From Amphiura filiformis (taxonomy: Eukaryota > Echinodermata > Ophiuroidea > Amphilepidida > Amphiuridae): 64,000 nt of DNA. Below, piece by piece: positions 1 to 12,260 of the stretch (positions are counted from its first letter, which is position 1; each line of letters starts with the position of its first letter). The notes below the pieces were generated by a model. That model did not search any database. It saw only the letters and a list, made by a program, of their open reading frames with translations, and was not told where the DNA came from. The stretch is from NCBI RefSeq assembly GCF_039555335.1, contig NC_092637.1:43354990-43418989 (forward strand). The letters run 5' to 3'. A program made the translations under genes and the position numbers.

Positions 1-53
1 GCACGATATCAAATTTATTCTTCTTTCCTCTTCCTCTATATATGTATATACAC

Positions 54-529
54 CAGGCACAAAAAGAAATTCGTCAGTTATAGTCATCCTTGCCGTTCAA
101 CAACCTCATAATTTTGGATTATTCTGAAATATACATTTTGTAATTTGGACTTTGCTTTCTCACTTGACATCCTGTTCGTGAAAATCGAAGAAGAATTGAT
201 CAAGATATGCGCCTCCAAACCCTCAAACCCCAAAATCAAAAGTTGCAATTTTAACGATTTTTAATGGGAACGCATCGTTGTATTGCACGAGCACCACGTT
301 CCGATCAATAAAAGCTCACAATGTATAACAGGCACAATTGAATCGTTGAAATAGCAACTTTTGATTTTGGGGTTTGCGGGTTTGGAAGTACATAATTATC
401 TTGGTCAATTCTTGCTCGATTTTACGAACTAAGTCCAATTAACAAAATGTATATTTCAGAATAATCCATAATTATCAGGTTGTTGAACAGCAAGTATGAC
501 TATAACTGACGAGTTTCTTTTTGTGCCTG
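54..529. repeat. Foldback element with ~190-bp inverted arms
   Basis: The left arm (about 54-262) is repeated as its reverse complement at about 345-529. The ends read CAGGCAC and GTGCCTG, and the arms match with scattered mismatches over their whole length. About 80 bp of loop separates them. No coding capacity is visible. It lies in the AGMO intron upstream of the first exon seen here and looks like a non-autonomous DNA transposon. Confidence 0.8.
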
Positions 530-598
530 ATGATGATGACCTTGACCATGACCACAAAGACAAAGATAAATAAAAACAACTGTTCATTGTTCTTTCAG

Positions 599-3500
599 AG
601 CAATGATAAAAGGCTTTGAGATTGTTGCATTTGTAGCCATTCACAGACACTACAGCTTGATGAATTTGCCATGGGATAGTCCATGGACTTGGATCATGAC
701 ATTTCTGGCACTAGACTTCATGTATTACTGGTTTCATCGTATGGCACATGGTAGGTATGGCATTTGTCATTTATAATCATTACTGGTGGACACACGGTAA
801 TTCGCCCAATAAAGACTTTGTCACCGACCAGTTCCAAATATTGCTTAAGTACAGGCCCTATGGAGAAACCAATTCTTTTGTTATCCATTCACCCATATAA
901 TAATAGCAATCAGATTTTGGGATGGATGTATACACAGTGATTTGATTATAACAGAAACACATAATCATTATTACTAACAGAGGGCGCTGTTACTGTACTA
1001 AAGTACGTGGTATTTTGACAACGGATACACGTGACCATACGTATGCTAGCATACAGCATACTCTTCCAAGCACGGTCTTCATAAACTACGTATTGTCACA
1101 GTGTTTTCCATGTACAATATGTGTGTATTGGGTATTCACAATTTGGATTTGTTGCGAATTTGTGATGTTATTAATGTTTAAAATATTGTCTGATAGTTTC
1201 AGACCGGAATATAACTGGCATCTTGTATTTTTTGAGACATTTTTAAAGGTAATTCCTATTCCCAAACATTGTCAATAATATTTTCAAAGGCCGATATCTC
1301 AATTTCCAATTTTATAATACCATAACTTACGAACTCAATATCTTTGCTTAGAAATTTCCGATTTCATTGTAAAAACTTCAAAATTGATAACCTGCCCAAA
1401 AGTGTCTGGTTTTGACATGACACGTCACATATATGGATTATAGACGCGTCTGCCGATCCTGTCAATCAAACTTGTTAGTAGCGCGTAAAAGGGAGGTTGA
1501 TTCATCTGGTGCTTTCATCGTAGAAAAGGAATCTCTGATAATGGCGGAAGATGTCTGCATGTTTGTATGTTTGAAGGTGTTATATTTTATACATATAATG
1601 CAAAGCGAACAATATATAGTCCAATATATTTCCATACTTTAACTTTTTATAACTTAACGAAGGTAAAAGGGCTCTTTCCAAAAGAACTTTTTTCCCAAAG
1701 AGTTTTCAAGTATATATGAACAATATTCTTCAAAAACTGACCATTCTGTTTTCATAGTATAATAATTTTTTGTGTACATATTTCACAGAGGTGAATTTTA
1801 TTTGGGCTGCTCATCAAACTCATCACAGTTCTGAGGAATTCAACCTTGCCACAGCTCTAAGACAGCCACTATTTGAAGTTAAATGGGTAAGTAATATGAC
1901 GATTATAAATTTATATTGCAATAATAACAGTATTTATTAGGGCTATTCCACCCCCGTAGACAATACATGCTGAGGGCAGGTTTTTTTTTAATTGTACAAT
2001 GATGGTAGTGTTGAAGAGGACTACTGCAATAATGTTGAAATGATTATATGATGATCTGTTTAAATGGGGTGACCGGTAAGAAAAAAAAAGATTAGTATCG
2101 AAAAGAGCGGCATTGTATTCAATTTATGATTGCAGACATGCACAGTGATGAGTGCAACGCTCTAATCGGACACAATAGATGAATAGATGATGCATTCCGT
2201 TGATTATACCTATGTCACTCTTCAGTTGGAGGTGAAAATATTAACCCTTGCACCAAAATAATTGTGTTAGCTAACATTGGTAGACATTTTTTAATATTAA
2301 GGGGTGGGGTATGAACGTTTGAACAGTATTTTTTGTGGGACGTGAGAGCAGATCAGACATAGGCCTATCGAATTGCATTTTGAATACGAAGCATATGTCC
2401 TTCTGTTATCAAATAATTTGATTATTTGAATTTCGCGATATGATACACATTTTATGGCAAATTATTAAAAAGTGATATTTATGATATTTAACCATCCTCG
2501 AAGTAAACTTAGTGTATGTAGCTGGGATGAAAAGCCGACGATCAATTGAAAATGTTGACATTTCATATTGAGGATATACATTTTCCCCAAAAGACCTTTT
2601 TTTTTTTTGGTGTTTTGGGAAAAAATCCATATCTTCAATACGAAAGGTCAAAATTTTCAATTGATCGTCGGCTTTTCATCCCAGCTACATACACTTTAAG
2701 TAAATATCATTAGATTTAGAAAGCTTTCTTTGAGAACTGTTAAATATCAAACAATTAAAATATAACAAATTTTGATAATTTGTCATTTGTATTATATCGC
2801 GAATTTCAAAAATTTAAAATTATCAATTTGATATCAGAAGGATATTCCTCGAATTAAATTCGAAATGCCTGATGTGCTCTCATGTCCCAAAAAAATACGG
2901 TTGAAACATACAGAGCTCTGTGAAGTATATGTTCTTGAAATGAACGGCATATGTTTTTCTTACTGTACATCTGCTTTAATAAGTGTTTGTTTTTGAAAAT
3001 ATTCTTTAATTGCTCCAGATGTTTAATGCCACATTAGCTTTCTTCATTCCACCTTCGGCTATATATGTGCATATGCAGTTCAATACAATCTACCAGTTTT
3101 GGATTCATACTAGGGTATGTACTTGTATGTCATTTTATGGGATTATTTCCAACCTTACGTCCCCGTGCAGGTAACAACTCTTCTGTCTATATTGGTAAAT
3201 TGTGCTTTACAAAGTCCACTAGTTTACTCACGTTTTTAGACGTTTCATCTTCCGATCGAAAGACTTCATCAGTAATGCGATGAACCAGCAACACTCCTAC
3301 TCTCTCCTCCAGTGGGTGTAGTTATTTGTAATAGCTGGTCATATACGTGAGTGAGTGAGAATGTCCCTTCATCGCGGTTGATAACGTTGCCCCCTCCCAC
3401 CGTTTTCTGATGCACATTACTTCTTTAATCCATCTGTTTTGCTTGCATGAATCTTTGTCGATTACTTTAGCTCCCTCCCTATCAATGACATGATTTTGCT

Positions 3501-6500
3501 GTGATACATGGTCTGTGATGGCGGACTTCTTAATTTCGTCGACCGTTTCGTTGTACAGCGTGCGTGAATTTCCTCCCTATTCACTTTTCGGATTCTTTTA
3601 AATGTTCTTTCAGTCTTACCCCGAAGGGTATGCCGGTTTACCCAATGTAGGACTTCTTGAAGTTTTTACATGGTATTTCATATACACAATCTAAGGTTTA
3701 GTGGCTTTGTCTTTGTGGTACCCGAGGTTTTGTTTTAGCGTATTGTGTGGCTTCATCGCTGTCTGGATGTTATGCGGTATCACTTCCATGCCTTACTACT
3801 TTCTGTGTCCTTGTCCTTTGCTTTCTTCTTCACTTTGGTCTCATCTCTGATCTGATGTTTTTCTTTTTCAATAGCCCAGTTAGGATATCCACATTGATTT
3901 AGCGCATATTTGATGTGCTGCTCTCCTGTTGCGTCTTTCCGATCTAATAGTGTTCTGACTTCTCCTAATTTCTGGTGTAAGGAATGTTGCGAAGCGAAAT
4001 TTAATTATTATCTACCGCGATGAAGGGACATACTCACTCAATCATGTATATTACCAGCTATTACAAAGAACTACACCCTCTGGAGATGAGAGTAGGAGTG
4101 TAGCTGGTTCATCGCCGGCATTACTGATGAAGTCTTCCGATCGGAAGATGAAACCTCTAAAACGTGAGTAAACTAGTGGACTTGTAAAGCAATTTGATAT
4201 CTAACAGTCATGATGAATTTATTCAAGGAACTCTTCTGTCCTCTTTCATACACGGTTGCTCCATAGAAATTAATGTACGAAACTGAAATTGTTTTCTTTT
4301 TACATTTTGTTGACCTATAAGAAAAGTTCCGAATATGGTTGGGCATTAAAACAGTACCTGTTTCTAGCGTTTTAATTGTGTTTATCTTTCTTTGAAGGTT
4401 CCGCACTGAATTACCCCTAAATCCAAGACAGATAGACACATAAATTAGTATCCCGGTAGCCACATGTACGTTACTTTCATCATGGGTAAAGCTCCCCGGC
4501 CCCGTTATAGTTTTGACCACATCCTGATAGCACACTTACATATCTTTTGTGCAGGTCATCAAGTCTCTAGGTCCATTAGAATATATCCTGAATACGCCTA
4601 GTCACCATCGAGTACATCATGGTAAGCATTTTACAGAAATGTACTCATTCTTTATTAAACATTTAAAAAAAAACGCAAAATCTAGGTCCACCGTGACCGG
4701 AGAACATGGAAATAAAAACGATTGTTTCCTCCTACAGGTCGTAACCGTTACTGCATTGACAAAAATTATGGTGGTACACTGATTATATGGGACAGATTAT
4801 TTGGTAAGTCTATAAAAGATGACAATTTTATATTATTAGTTCTTGTCAATCAAATTCAAATTACACATGGCCAGTGATTGGTTATTATCGCAACCGAGGG
4901 TACCACTCTAGTTTAGGGGCGTACCAAAGGTTGCGGAGGGAGGCACCCGGGTTCGGGCCTTTAAAATGTTATTTAAATGAATTAATTAATACATTCATTA
5001 ATGGATATTCCTCAGGATCATTTAATGCTTCAATGTTTGTAGCATATTCAAAACACATCTATTAGCTACCTCTGTCAATTATTATAATTTTAAACGGTAG
5101 TTTGAACATTCAGCACTCCAGGGTCAAATTTAGCACACCGGGGTGTGCTGGCTCATAGAAACGCCCATCTTAACCAATTACGGGCTGCGCTGGAGTTTGA
5201 TTGACGGATCGTCACATGCGAACTATTTTTCTCTAAGATAACCCATTTAGCGGCAAAATGACTGCTCATATTGGTTTCCGTTGGTTTTAATCTGTATACC
5301 TAATAGCTTCTACGTACCAATTCATGTGATTTCTGTCACTAGGGAGCACTTGATTGTGCTAATGTGACCTCAATAATGCTATGCTATAGCAAAACATAGG
5401 ATGAGTTTTTTTTTTTTTTTTTGGGGGGGCAGTAAAAGTTTCTCAAACGTTTCTCAGCAGAGGGATTCAAAAGTTTAGCGGACCACATAGAAGCGGTCAA
5501 AAGTTTAGAGCAACACAATTGACCACCAGAGTATATATTAACGGACGTTTTCTTATCGCATTTAACTGTCCCCAATGAGTCAACTAGTCGTTCAACTACT
5601 CAGTTGTTAACGGATAAGCCTATCTTAATACTAATTATGGAGAGTTTGTCCGTCTGTCCGCGCGCTATCGCGTGCGCGCGGAGCTATTGCGTGCTCGCAG
5701 AGCGCGTACGCGGAGTATCAACGGGCGTGTGCGCGGAGTACCGACGGGCGCAGTGCGGGTATCAGAAAGCATTACAGTGTGCATGTGACTAATAATATTT
5801 ACAGGTGCATCTCATCGGACCAGAACCAGGTAAGGCCTATTATATAGCCATATAGTAGTTTAAAAGGTCATTAGAGATAGGCCTATTATGAGAACCACCC
5901 AACACGAGAACCGCGAAATCTAATATTTTATATTATTTGAATTTTTCGGATGCTTTTATGCAGGTACCTTTGCAGCAGAGCAAGATGAAGAAGTTGTCTA
6001 TGGTCTCGTGCATCCTATACAGACGTATGACCCCATTACTCATCAGGTACAAAAATCATTACAAAGTCATTACAATTGATGATCAATTTGAAAGATAAGA
6101 AATAGGTAGTTTTATTATACAAATACTAGATTAAGATTTTACACCACCAGATAGAATTATATGGTTGAATTTCACTTCTCAGAAAAAAAGCATTAAATAA
6201 TTTTAGCCAAATTTGGATTGGCCATGATTAGTAATATTATTTCCTGCAAGTGTACCACAGATGGGAGAGATTGAATAACTTTTAATGATTTTAAGCAGCC
6301 TTTTCTTTACAGAAACGGCATCGTAGACTTCGAGGGCCAGTCGTAAAAAATAATGACGGTCAACCTATGTTTTTTCCCAGCCAGAGGGATCAGGCAAGGG
6401 TTGATTTCAACCATCATAGCTATCGCTTAAAACTGAGTCGCTCCTGTGAAGAAAAAACGTTTTCTTAAGGCAAATTTATCTCTATTGGACTCTGATTTGG

Positions 6501-9500
6501 TGGTGTGAGATCTTAAGGGAACGAAGCTTTTTGTCAAAAAGTTTTTAGAAATTGGTCTTGTGCCAGACAAACAGACAAACAAACAATCCATGAACTTTTC
6601 CTGGAGACGGTACGCCTGAGTTCGATTCCACGTAAATATACGCATGGTCACAACTCATGAATGTAAGTGGCCGAATAATGGTCATTTTACCAGTTGAACG
6701 CCTTGTTTGAAGTCGTGCTTGATGACGCACTTTGCGTCGTAGAAAATATTTTAGCCAATTACACAGGGCTCACGATGATGCACTGTCAGACGGTTTGTGG
6801 GGATAGAGCGAGCGGAATCAAACCCCAATGAATCTGGCGGCGGAGGGGACTATTAACGTTACCGCTCATAATTCTATCCGACAAAGAAGGCTTGTTACCC
6901 TTTGTTGTGCTTTTTTTCTTTAGTTGTGTCATATGCAGTGGATGTGGCAACAATTTTGGTTGCAACAAGGTGTCGTCAACAAGTTATACGTCATTTTGAA
7001 AGGTCCCGGATGGGAACCTGGAAAACCAAGGCTTGGAGATATACAAGATATACCGGATGTAAGTAGGTCAGTTACAGTATGCGTGTCGTGCGCGGGAATA
7101 TACTTTGCATGTGCGCTACCTCATGGACTCGTCGATTAAACTACGGGTAAATTAAGATAAATAATCCCACAGCAAAACCCTAGGATTGAACTTGATGTTG
7201 TGTTATAAAATATGAAAAAATGTTGAAATGTTTTTGAAATTATGTATGAGTGATAATTCGTGTAGTGGTCTAAATATAATCACTCGGTGAAAGATGTATT
7301 ATTTAATTTATCCTCCCGTTGCGACGCGTGGAATATATGACATGTGGAATAGAACAATCCATCTTTCACCTTAATAAACATTAATAATAAATTATTTCAA
7401 ATAACCCCACTAACGGGGTCTTCAAATAACCCAATTACCCATCGATTAGGGTCTGTGCAATAATACTGTGCCCGGGGGAGGGTAAAATGGGGGGGGTATT
7501 TTGGTCAGGTCGAGACGGAGGGGGTGATTGTTGGCACACATTTACGGGGCACTTTTTAAATAACACCCTCTAAATATGTCTCGCGACGATAGCGTCATAT
7601 AGACCATTTAAAGTTTGCAAAATGGGAACTAACAATTTGCCATATGAAGACCTGAGCGCAAGAAAACCGTAAGTCCACTTAGCCCCTCAACATGTATGCA
7701 CTAAAGTTACGTCTAGTTTTTTAGGGTTTTATAATGTTTAATACATGTTCGAGGGTGAAAACATCATGAAAGGTTGTGAAAGATTTGCTTTGGCCCCTGA
7801 ACATGTATAAAACATTACCAAACTATACGAAACTATACGCAACTTTAGTGTATACATGTTGAGGGGCCAGGTGGACTTACGGTCTAGTTGTGCTCAGGGC
7901 TTCATATGCAAAGAGATTTGTTGACTGACCGACGGAGGGGGGGGGGGTGGCAAACAATATTTGACAGGCCGAGAGGAGGCAATTGTTGGGAAGGGCCGAA
8001 GGGGGCTCGTAATTGCACAGCCCCTTAAACAATACAATATTTTTATATTGCAGATTAAGTATCCGATGCCAAAGTATCGGACACAGATTCCTGTTTGGTG
8101 TCAGGTTTATGTGGCAATACACTTTTTACTGAACGTCATAGCCATGGATATGTATGCCAGCAAATATGAGGTTAGTTCAAGTTCAAGTTTATTTCACCAT
8201 CATATCATAATTATATACAGTAACAATTACAGTTAGTATTGGTCCAAGGGAAGTACTCAGTACAAATGACCATACGGGGACGTGCCGCAAACACGGGTAG
8301 CATTTTCGGCCTTGTGGTATATCAATGACTCCTTTTTCTTTGGTATATGGATGGGTCCTTTTTTTTTTCAAAGTGTTCTCATTATTTTTTCGGAAAATAG
8401 CCCAATTTTGCCTCAATCTAGCCAAAATTTTTGAAATGTTCCCAAAAGTTTTGAAAAACTTTGTAAAAACTAAGACAATTTGGGTTAAATTTGGCCAAAA
8501 ATTATGACTTTTGGTTTATATGGGTCCAAATTTCTTGAAAAATTGGTATATTGATTATTCCACTTTCAAATTCTCAGCGGCACACCCTAGCAAAACCAAA
8601 CTTGAGTACCCCCCGGGTATTGGTGCGCTAAAATTCGACATTTGCGGTTGGTAATCGAGAGTTGTATAACGCCTTGGACAAGTTCTGAAATGTTTTCAAT
8701 TTAAAAACGAGATCAAGCAAAATGAGTCAAATGTCGAGAAAAGTCAAAATTCAGTTTTCAAGTTTATTGTCAGGGCTTTATTTTGATATTACCAAATTTG
8801 CGACTTTATTAGCAAAAGGTTAGAAAAGATTGCCAGATAACGTTTAAATGTCGGGTTATATAAATTCTGCAAAATGTTCTAACATAATGTTATTTAAGTG
8901 TTGACACGAAGAATGTCCTTCTGATATCAAATAATTTTGATTTTTTGAAATTCGCAATGTAATACACATTTTATGGCAAATTATTAAAAATGGATATTTT
9001 TAATATTTAACAGTACTTGAAGTAAACTTTATAAATCTGATGATTTATACTTAAAGTGTATGTAGGTGGGATGAAAAGCCGACGATCAATTGAAAATTTT
9101 GACCTTTCGTAAAGAAGATTTTTTTTCCCAAACACCAAAAAAAATTAGGTCTTTTGGGAAAAAAAATCCATATCTTCAATATGAAAGGTCAACATTTTCA
9201 ATTGATCGTCGGCTTTTCCTCCCAGCTACATATACTTTAAGAATATATCATTGGATTTATAAAATTTACTTCGAGGACTGTTATATATCAAAAATGTCAA
9301 ATTTTAATAATTTGTCATACAATCATTTGTATTATATCGTGAATTTTAAAATTCGATATGTCTGATGTGCTCTCATGTCCCACAAAAAATACTCAAAACG
9401 CTCAAAACGGTCATTCCAGATCCCTTAATAAAAAACATGAATTTTTTTTCCAGATGCACACAGCTTTGGTAGCTTTAATCGGGATAAGCTTCCTTATTTA

Positions 9501-12260
9501 CAGTTTTACATGCGTTGGGGCACTCTGTGATGTCAAGTAAGTTAAATTAAGACAATCCTCCATTATCAGCAATTCTTAAGTGGGTGTGGTTAAGCTTGCG
9601 TGTAAACGCTTAATTCCTGGGTTTCATTTATAGGGTGCACAACTTACAAGTTCCCGGCCCCTAAGTACTTTTTAGAATAAATCGAAAAATATTTGACGAA
9701 ATGCAACGGTGTAAAATGGTATGGGTAGCCTTATTTGTTTTACACATATGGTCCAGACTATAGCGTCACACGTCATTGCGTTTGGTCACAATGGTTCATT
9801 ATGTAAACAAAAGAGACCGTTTTTACCAGTGTTAAAAGTTACATCTGAGTCCATAGGAGGCAACTCTCAAACAATACAATATGCCAGGAATATTCATGTG
9901 TTTGTTAAAGAAAACTTTATCTTTGGTTTTCTTCTTTTTCAAAAGCAAAGCAGGTGCTTAATTCTTTTCTCTTTAATGATAAATGGCTGAATTGGGTGGG
10001 GTATGTACTGCGGTGAGAATAGACCATACATCGCCAGTAGTTCATCACATGTGAAAATTATTTTTTTAAATGCCGCATTTGCCAAATTTCCTTCGCGGTC
10101 GAGCAATAGGTTTGCTGGATGAAAATGTACCAGTGAAAGAAATTTCTCGTCGCGTCGTATGGGAGTTGCGTCTAAGGCGATTCGAAAATTGGGAACAAAA
10201 CTGCAGATGACATCAGGAGAAGTGAAAAATCTGCCAAGAGCACCTCGTGGACGTGCCACGTCTGTTCGTCAGGACATGTCAATAGTTAATATGGCTAAAA
10301 CCAGTAACTGACCCGAACTTTAATAAACAGCATGCGACGATGTTGTAATGTACTTGTTAACAGTGTAGGAGGACACATTCCCTACTGAATATCTAGACTT
10401 TAAGTTTTATTTCCATTACAAACACATGAACAGACCTGACATACTGTATTGTTTGAAAATTGACTCCTATGGACTAAGGTGCAACTTTTCAAACTGCCTC
10501 TTTTTTTACATAATGAACCATTGTAACCGAACGCAATGATGTGTGACACTATAAATTGGTCCAGATTTGTGAAACAAATAAGGTTACTCATAACGTTTTA
10601 CAATTTTACATTTCGGTAAATAATTTTCGATTTCTTTCAAAAAGCATTAGGGGGAACTTATAAGTTGTGCACCCTATATGAGACAGCATACTACAATGGC
10701 CACAAGATTATCGAGACGCGCTATGGAATGTGAACGTTGTAAGCGTATGCCTAATGCATATACGCAGACGCGATCGCAGAACGCGCAGTTATAAACAAGT
10801 GTCGTTCTTAGTCAGTAGGGGTGGTTGAACAATGGCATAATTTCGGGTGTCGATCATGTATCAGATCATGTACGATCAATGAGTAGTGAAAACGTGTAAC
10901 ACGCTTGTATAGGTGCGCGTATGTAGCGAGTAATATCATATGCGGTGGATGTGGCAACAATGAGACTAACGCGTAATACTCTCACACGCGCTTGCAACAC
11001 GCGAAACTGAAGTGTAAAGTTGTAAACAAGTTTTGTTCATTTTGATAAGGGGAGTTTTATGACGGTACTATATTAGAATAATATTTAAGTGACTAAAAAT
11101 GATTTTTACTAACCTCTATTTTGATTACTATGGTAAAATATTGGACCTGCCTGTAGTCCATCTCACGGTAGCGGATAGTAAACCTAAAAAATCATACAGT
11201 TTGTTCTAGTGGAAAATAAAATGAGAATTCTTTCAAAGCGATGAGAATTGGAACAAAACTATGAAAAATTTCGTCATCCAAATAAATGAAAAATACTAAT
11301 TAACATGTCAACAATCTGTCACATGTCTTAAATGTTCTTATTCAAAATGATGTTGCATGTAGTTGACACAGAGGAGGCTTAAAGGCATTCCTACAATGCA
11401 CTATGATTGGGAAATTTGATCAATATAACCTAATTTTAAAGGCAACGTCCCCATTGCCACACACACAAAATGGTAATTTTAAAACTGCAGCCAACGAGCT
11501 AATAGTTGAGACTTATGACTGATATTTGATTTTCTGACAGGAAACATTCATATTGTCCCACTGCATTAATTTTATTCCTAAGTCTTGATGTTTTGAATGT
11601 TAAATAATAGGATGAAAACACCAGATATTTGCACACAATCCCAATGCAAGGCATGATCAACTGTACCACATGTGTACAAAAGCCAGACATACAAGGTCAG
11701 AAACCCCATTGGCTTGTGGGAATGTCTTTAAACATCCTCTGTAGTTGACACATAAATCAATATTTTTCTTTCATTTGGGTGAGAAAATTTCATAGAAATG
11801 AGAAAATTTTAATTGCTCATAGTTTTGTCCAATTCTCATCGCTTTGAAAGAATTCTTATTATAAATTTTCCACTAGTGTCTCTAAGTAAAATCAAGGGAA
11901 GTTTTAATGAAGGTAATTTGTTGCTAAATGGTATAGTTTTAGTGATTAAACTATTATTTAACTGACTAAGAATGTGAATAACGATGGGAATCTGTTAAAA
12001 AACAATTATACGACTGTCCTGAAAACACATTTTTACAATTCTTTGAAATGTCTTTCTCCTTGTCTAGATCCTATGCATCAGCAATGGAGCTTATCCGCTG
12101 TGTGCTGGTCCTGTCAATGGATGCTTATATTACAAGGAGTATGCCAGACTATGCTGTCATGTATTATTATCAGCTCGTCGTATTAAGAGTTGCATTTGGA
12201 CTCTCTGCTCTCATCTGGATTCCACAAGTTTTGATCAATGGGAAGAAGAAAGTAGCCTAA
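599..12260 (+). CDS. AGMO: Alkylglycerol monooxygenase (AGMO/TMEM195-like), 3' ten exons, 5' end outside window
   Basis: Tetrahydrobiopterin-dependent membrane enzyme of the fatty acid hydroxylase superfamily that cleaves the ether bond of alkylglycerols in the endoplasmic reticulum. The exons I place are 599-750, 1789-1886, 3019-3114, 4555-4621, 4738-4803, 5964-6046, 6924-7058, 8054-8170, 9454-9536 and 12068-12260 (TAA). All have AG/GT borders and compatible phases. The di-iron histidine motifs are present in order: HRMAH (end of exon 1), HQTHH (exon 2) and HRVHH (exon 4). Other family landmarks are [23 protein letters not shown] and [13 protein letters not shown]. The last three exons encode the hydrophobic C-terminal membrane segments. 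About 362 residues are visible; the vertebrate enzyme has about 445, so the N-terminal exons lie to the left. The introns hold several transposons but no exon is broken, so the gene looks functional. Confidence 0.93.
2299..2910. repeat. Foldback family B, copy 1
   Basis: Long inverted repeat in AGMO intron 2. The arms share a core around AAAAGCCGACGATCAATTG on the left and its complement on the right, joined by an A/T-rich loop near 2590. The outer ends carry GTGGGACGTGAGAGC and its mirrored form. The same element recurs at about 8911, 22730 and 37523. No open frame for a transposase is seen, so it is probably a MITE. Confidence 0.85.
3170..3965 (-). mobile_element. Penelope-like element remnant (GIY-YIG end), antisense
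   Basis: Read on the minus strand, the segment gives broken pieces of the C-terminal endonuclease part of a Penelope-like element. It includes a [14 protein letters not shown] GIY-YIG piece, then [19 protein letters not shown] and [14 protein letters not shown]. Stops and frameshifts interrupt it. It lies inside AGMO intron 3 and meets a second, oppositely oriented piece just to the right. Confidence 0.7.
4010..4195 (+). mobile_element. Second Penelope-like fragment, opposite orientation
   Basis: About 185 bp that repeat, in inverted orientation, the sequence at about 3195-3385 (GATGAAGGGACAT..., ..TGATGAAGTCTT). With the preceding fragment it forms a tail-to-tail pair in AGMO intron 3. It is non-coding debris. 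Confidence 0.7.
5640..5785. repeat. CpG-rich low-complexity stretch in AGMO intron
   Basis: Around 145 bp dominated by GCGCG, GCGTGC and GCGCGGAG words, sharply richer in G+C and CpG than the surrounding AT-rich intron. No exon fits here: a GT/AG-flanked piece nearby (5803-5832) has the wrong phase for AGMO. Confidence 0.4.
7653..7902. repeat. Foldback element, ~50-bp arms
   Basis: CTGAGCGCAAG followed by GTAAGTCCACTTAGCCCCTC at 7653-7710 is mirrored at about 7845-7902. It lies in the AGMO intron between exons 7 and 8, next to G-rich runs at 7470-7530 and 7930-7950. Confidence 0.65.
8911..9415. repeat. Foldback family B, copy 2
   Basis: Same element as at 2299, with both arms of the AAAAGCCGACGATCAATTG core (about 9075 and 9198) and the right terminus CTCTCATGTCCCACAAAAAA. 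The left terminus is shortened. It ends only about 40 bp before an AGMO exon acceptor (9453). A shorter AACGTTTAAATGTCGGGTTA relic lies just upstream at about 8840. Confidence 0.8.
9629..10678. mobile_element. Tc1/mariner-like DNA transposon remnant with long inverted repeats
   Basis: Ends TATAGGGTGCACAACTTA and the mirrored TAAGTTGTGCACCCTATA frame about 1.05 kb, with TA at each border. The arms stay similar for about 270 bp inward. Between them lies a broken transposase start (10070 onward). The element sits in the last AGMO intron. Confidence 0.75.
10070..10300 (+). pseudogene. Tc1-like transposase N-terminal fragment (helix-turn-helix)
   Basis: Starts [20 protein letters not shown] and continues EISRRV, the first helix-turn-helix of Tc1-type transposases. 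The frame shifts near 10160 and the following part (..[15 protein letters not shown]) is in another frame. The catalytic DDE domain is absent, so the copy is dead. Confidence 0.6.
11205..11880. repeat. Foldback element in last AGMO intron
   Basis: The left arm, TTCTAGTGGAAAATAAAATG followed by TTCTTTCAAAGCGATGAGAA, is mirrored near 11810-11880. The arms are about 110 bp and the interior shows no coding frame. Confidence 0.7.

Noticed and set aside
456..650. 64-codon minus-strand frame
   Set aside because: Runs across a foldback arm and antisense of the first AGMO exon.
5803..5832. AG/GT-bounded piece that looks like an AGMO exon
   Set aside because: The preceding exon ends in phase 1 and joins in frame with homology to the exon at 5964; this piece breaks the frame and has no counterpart in AGMO.
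9939..10259. 106-codon minus-strand frame
   Set aside because: Antisense to a Tc1-like transposase start that has recognisable homology on the plus strand.
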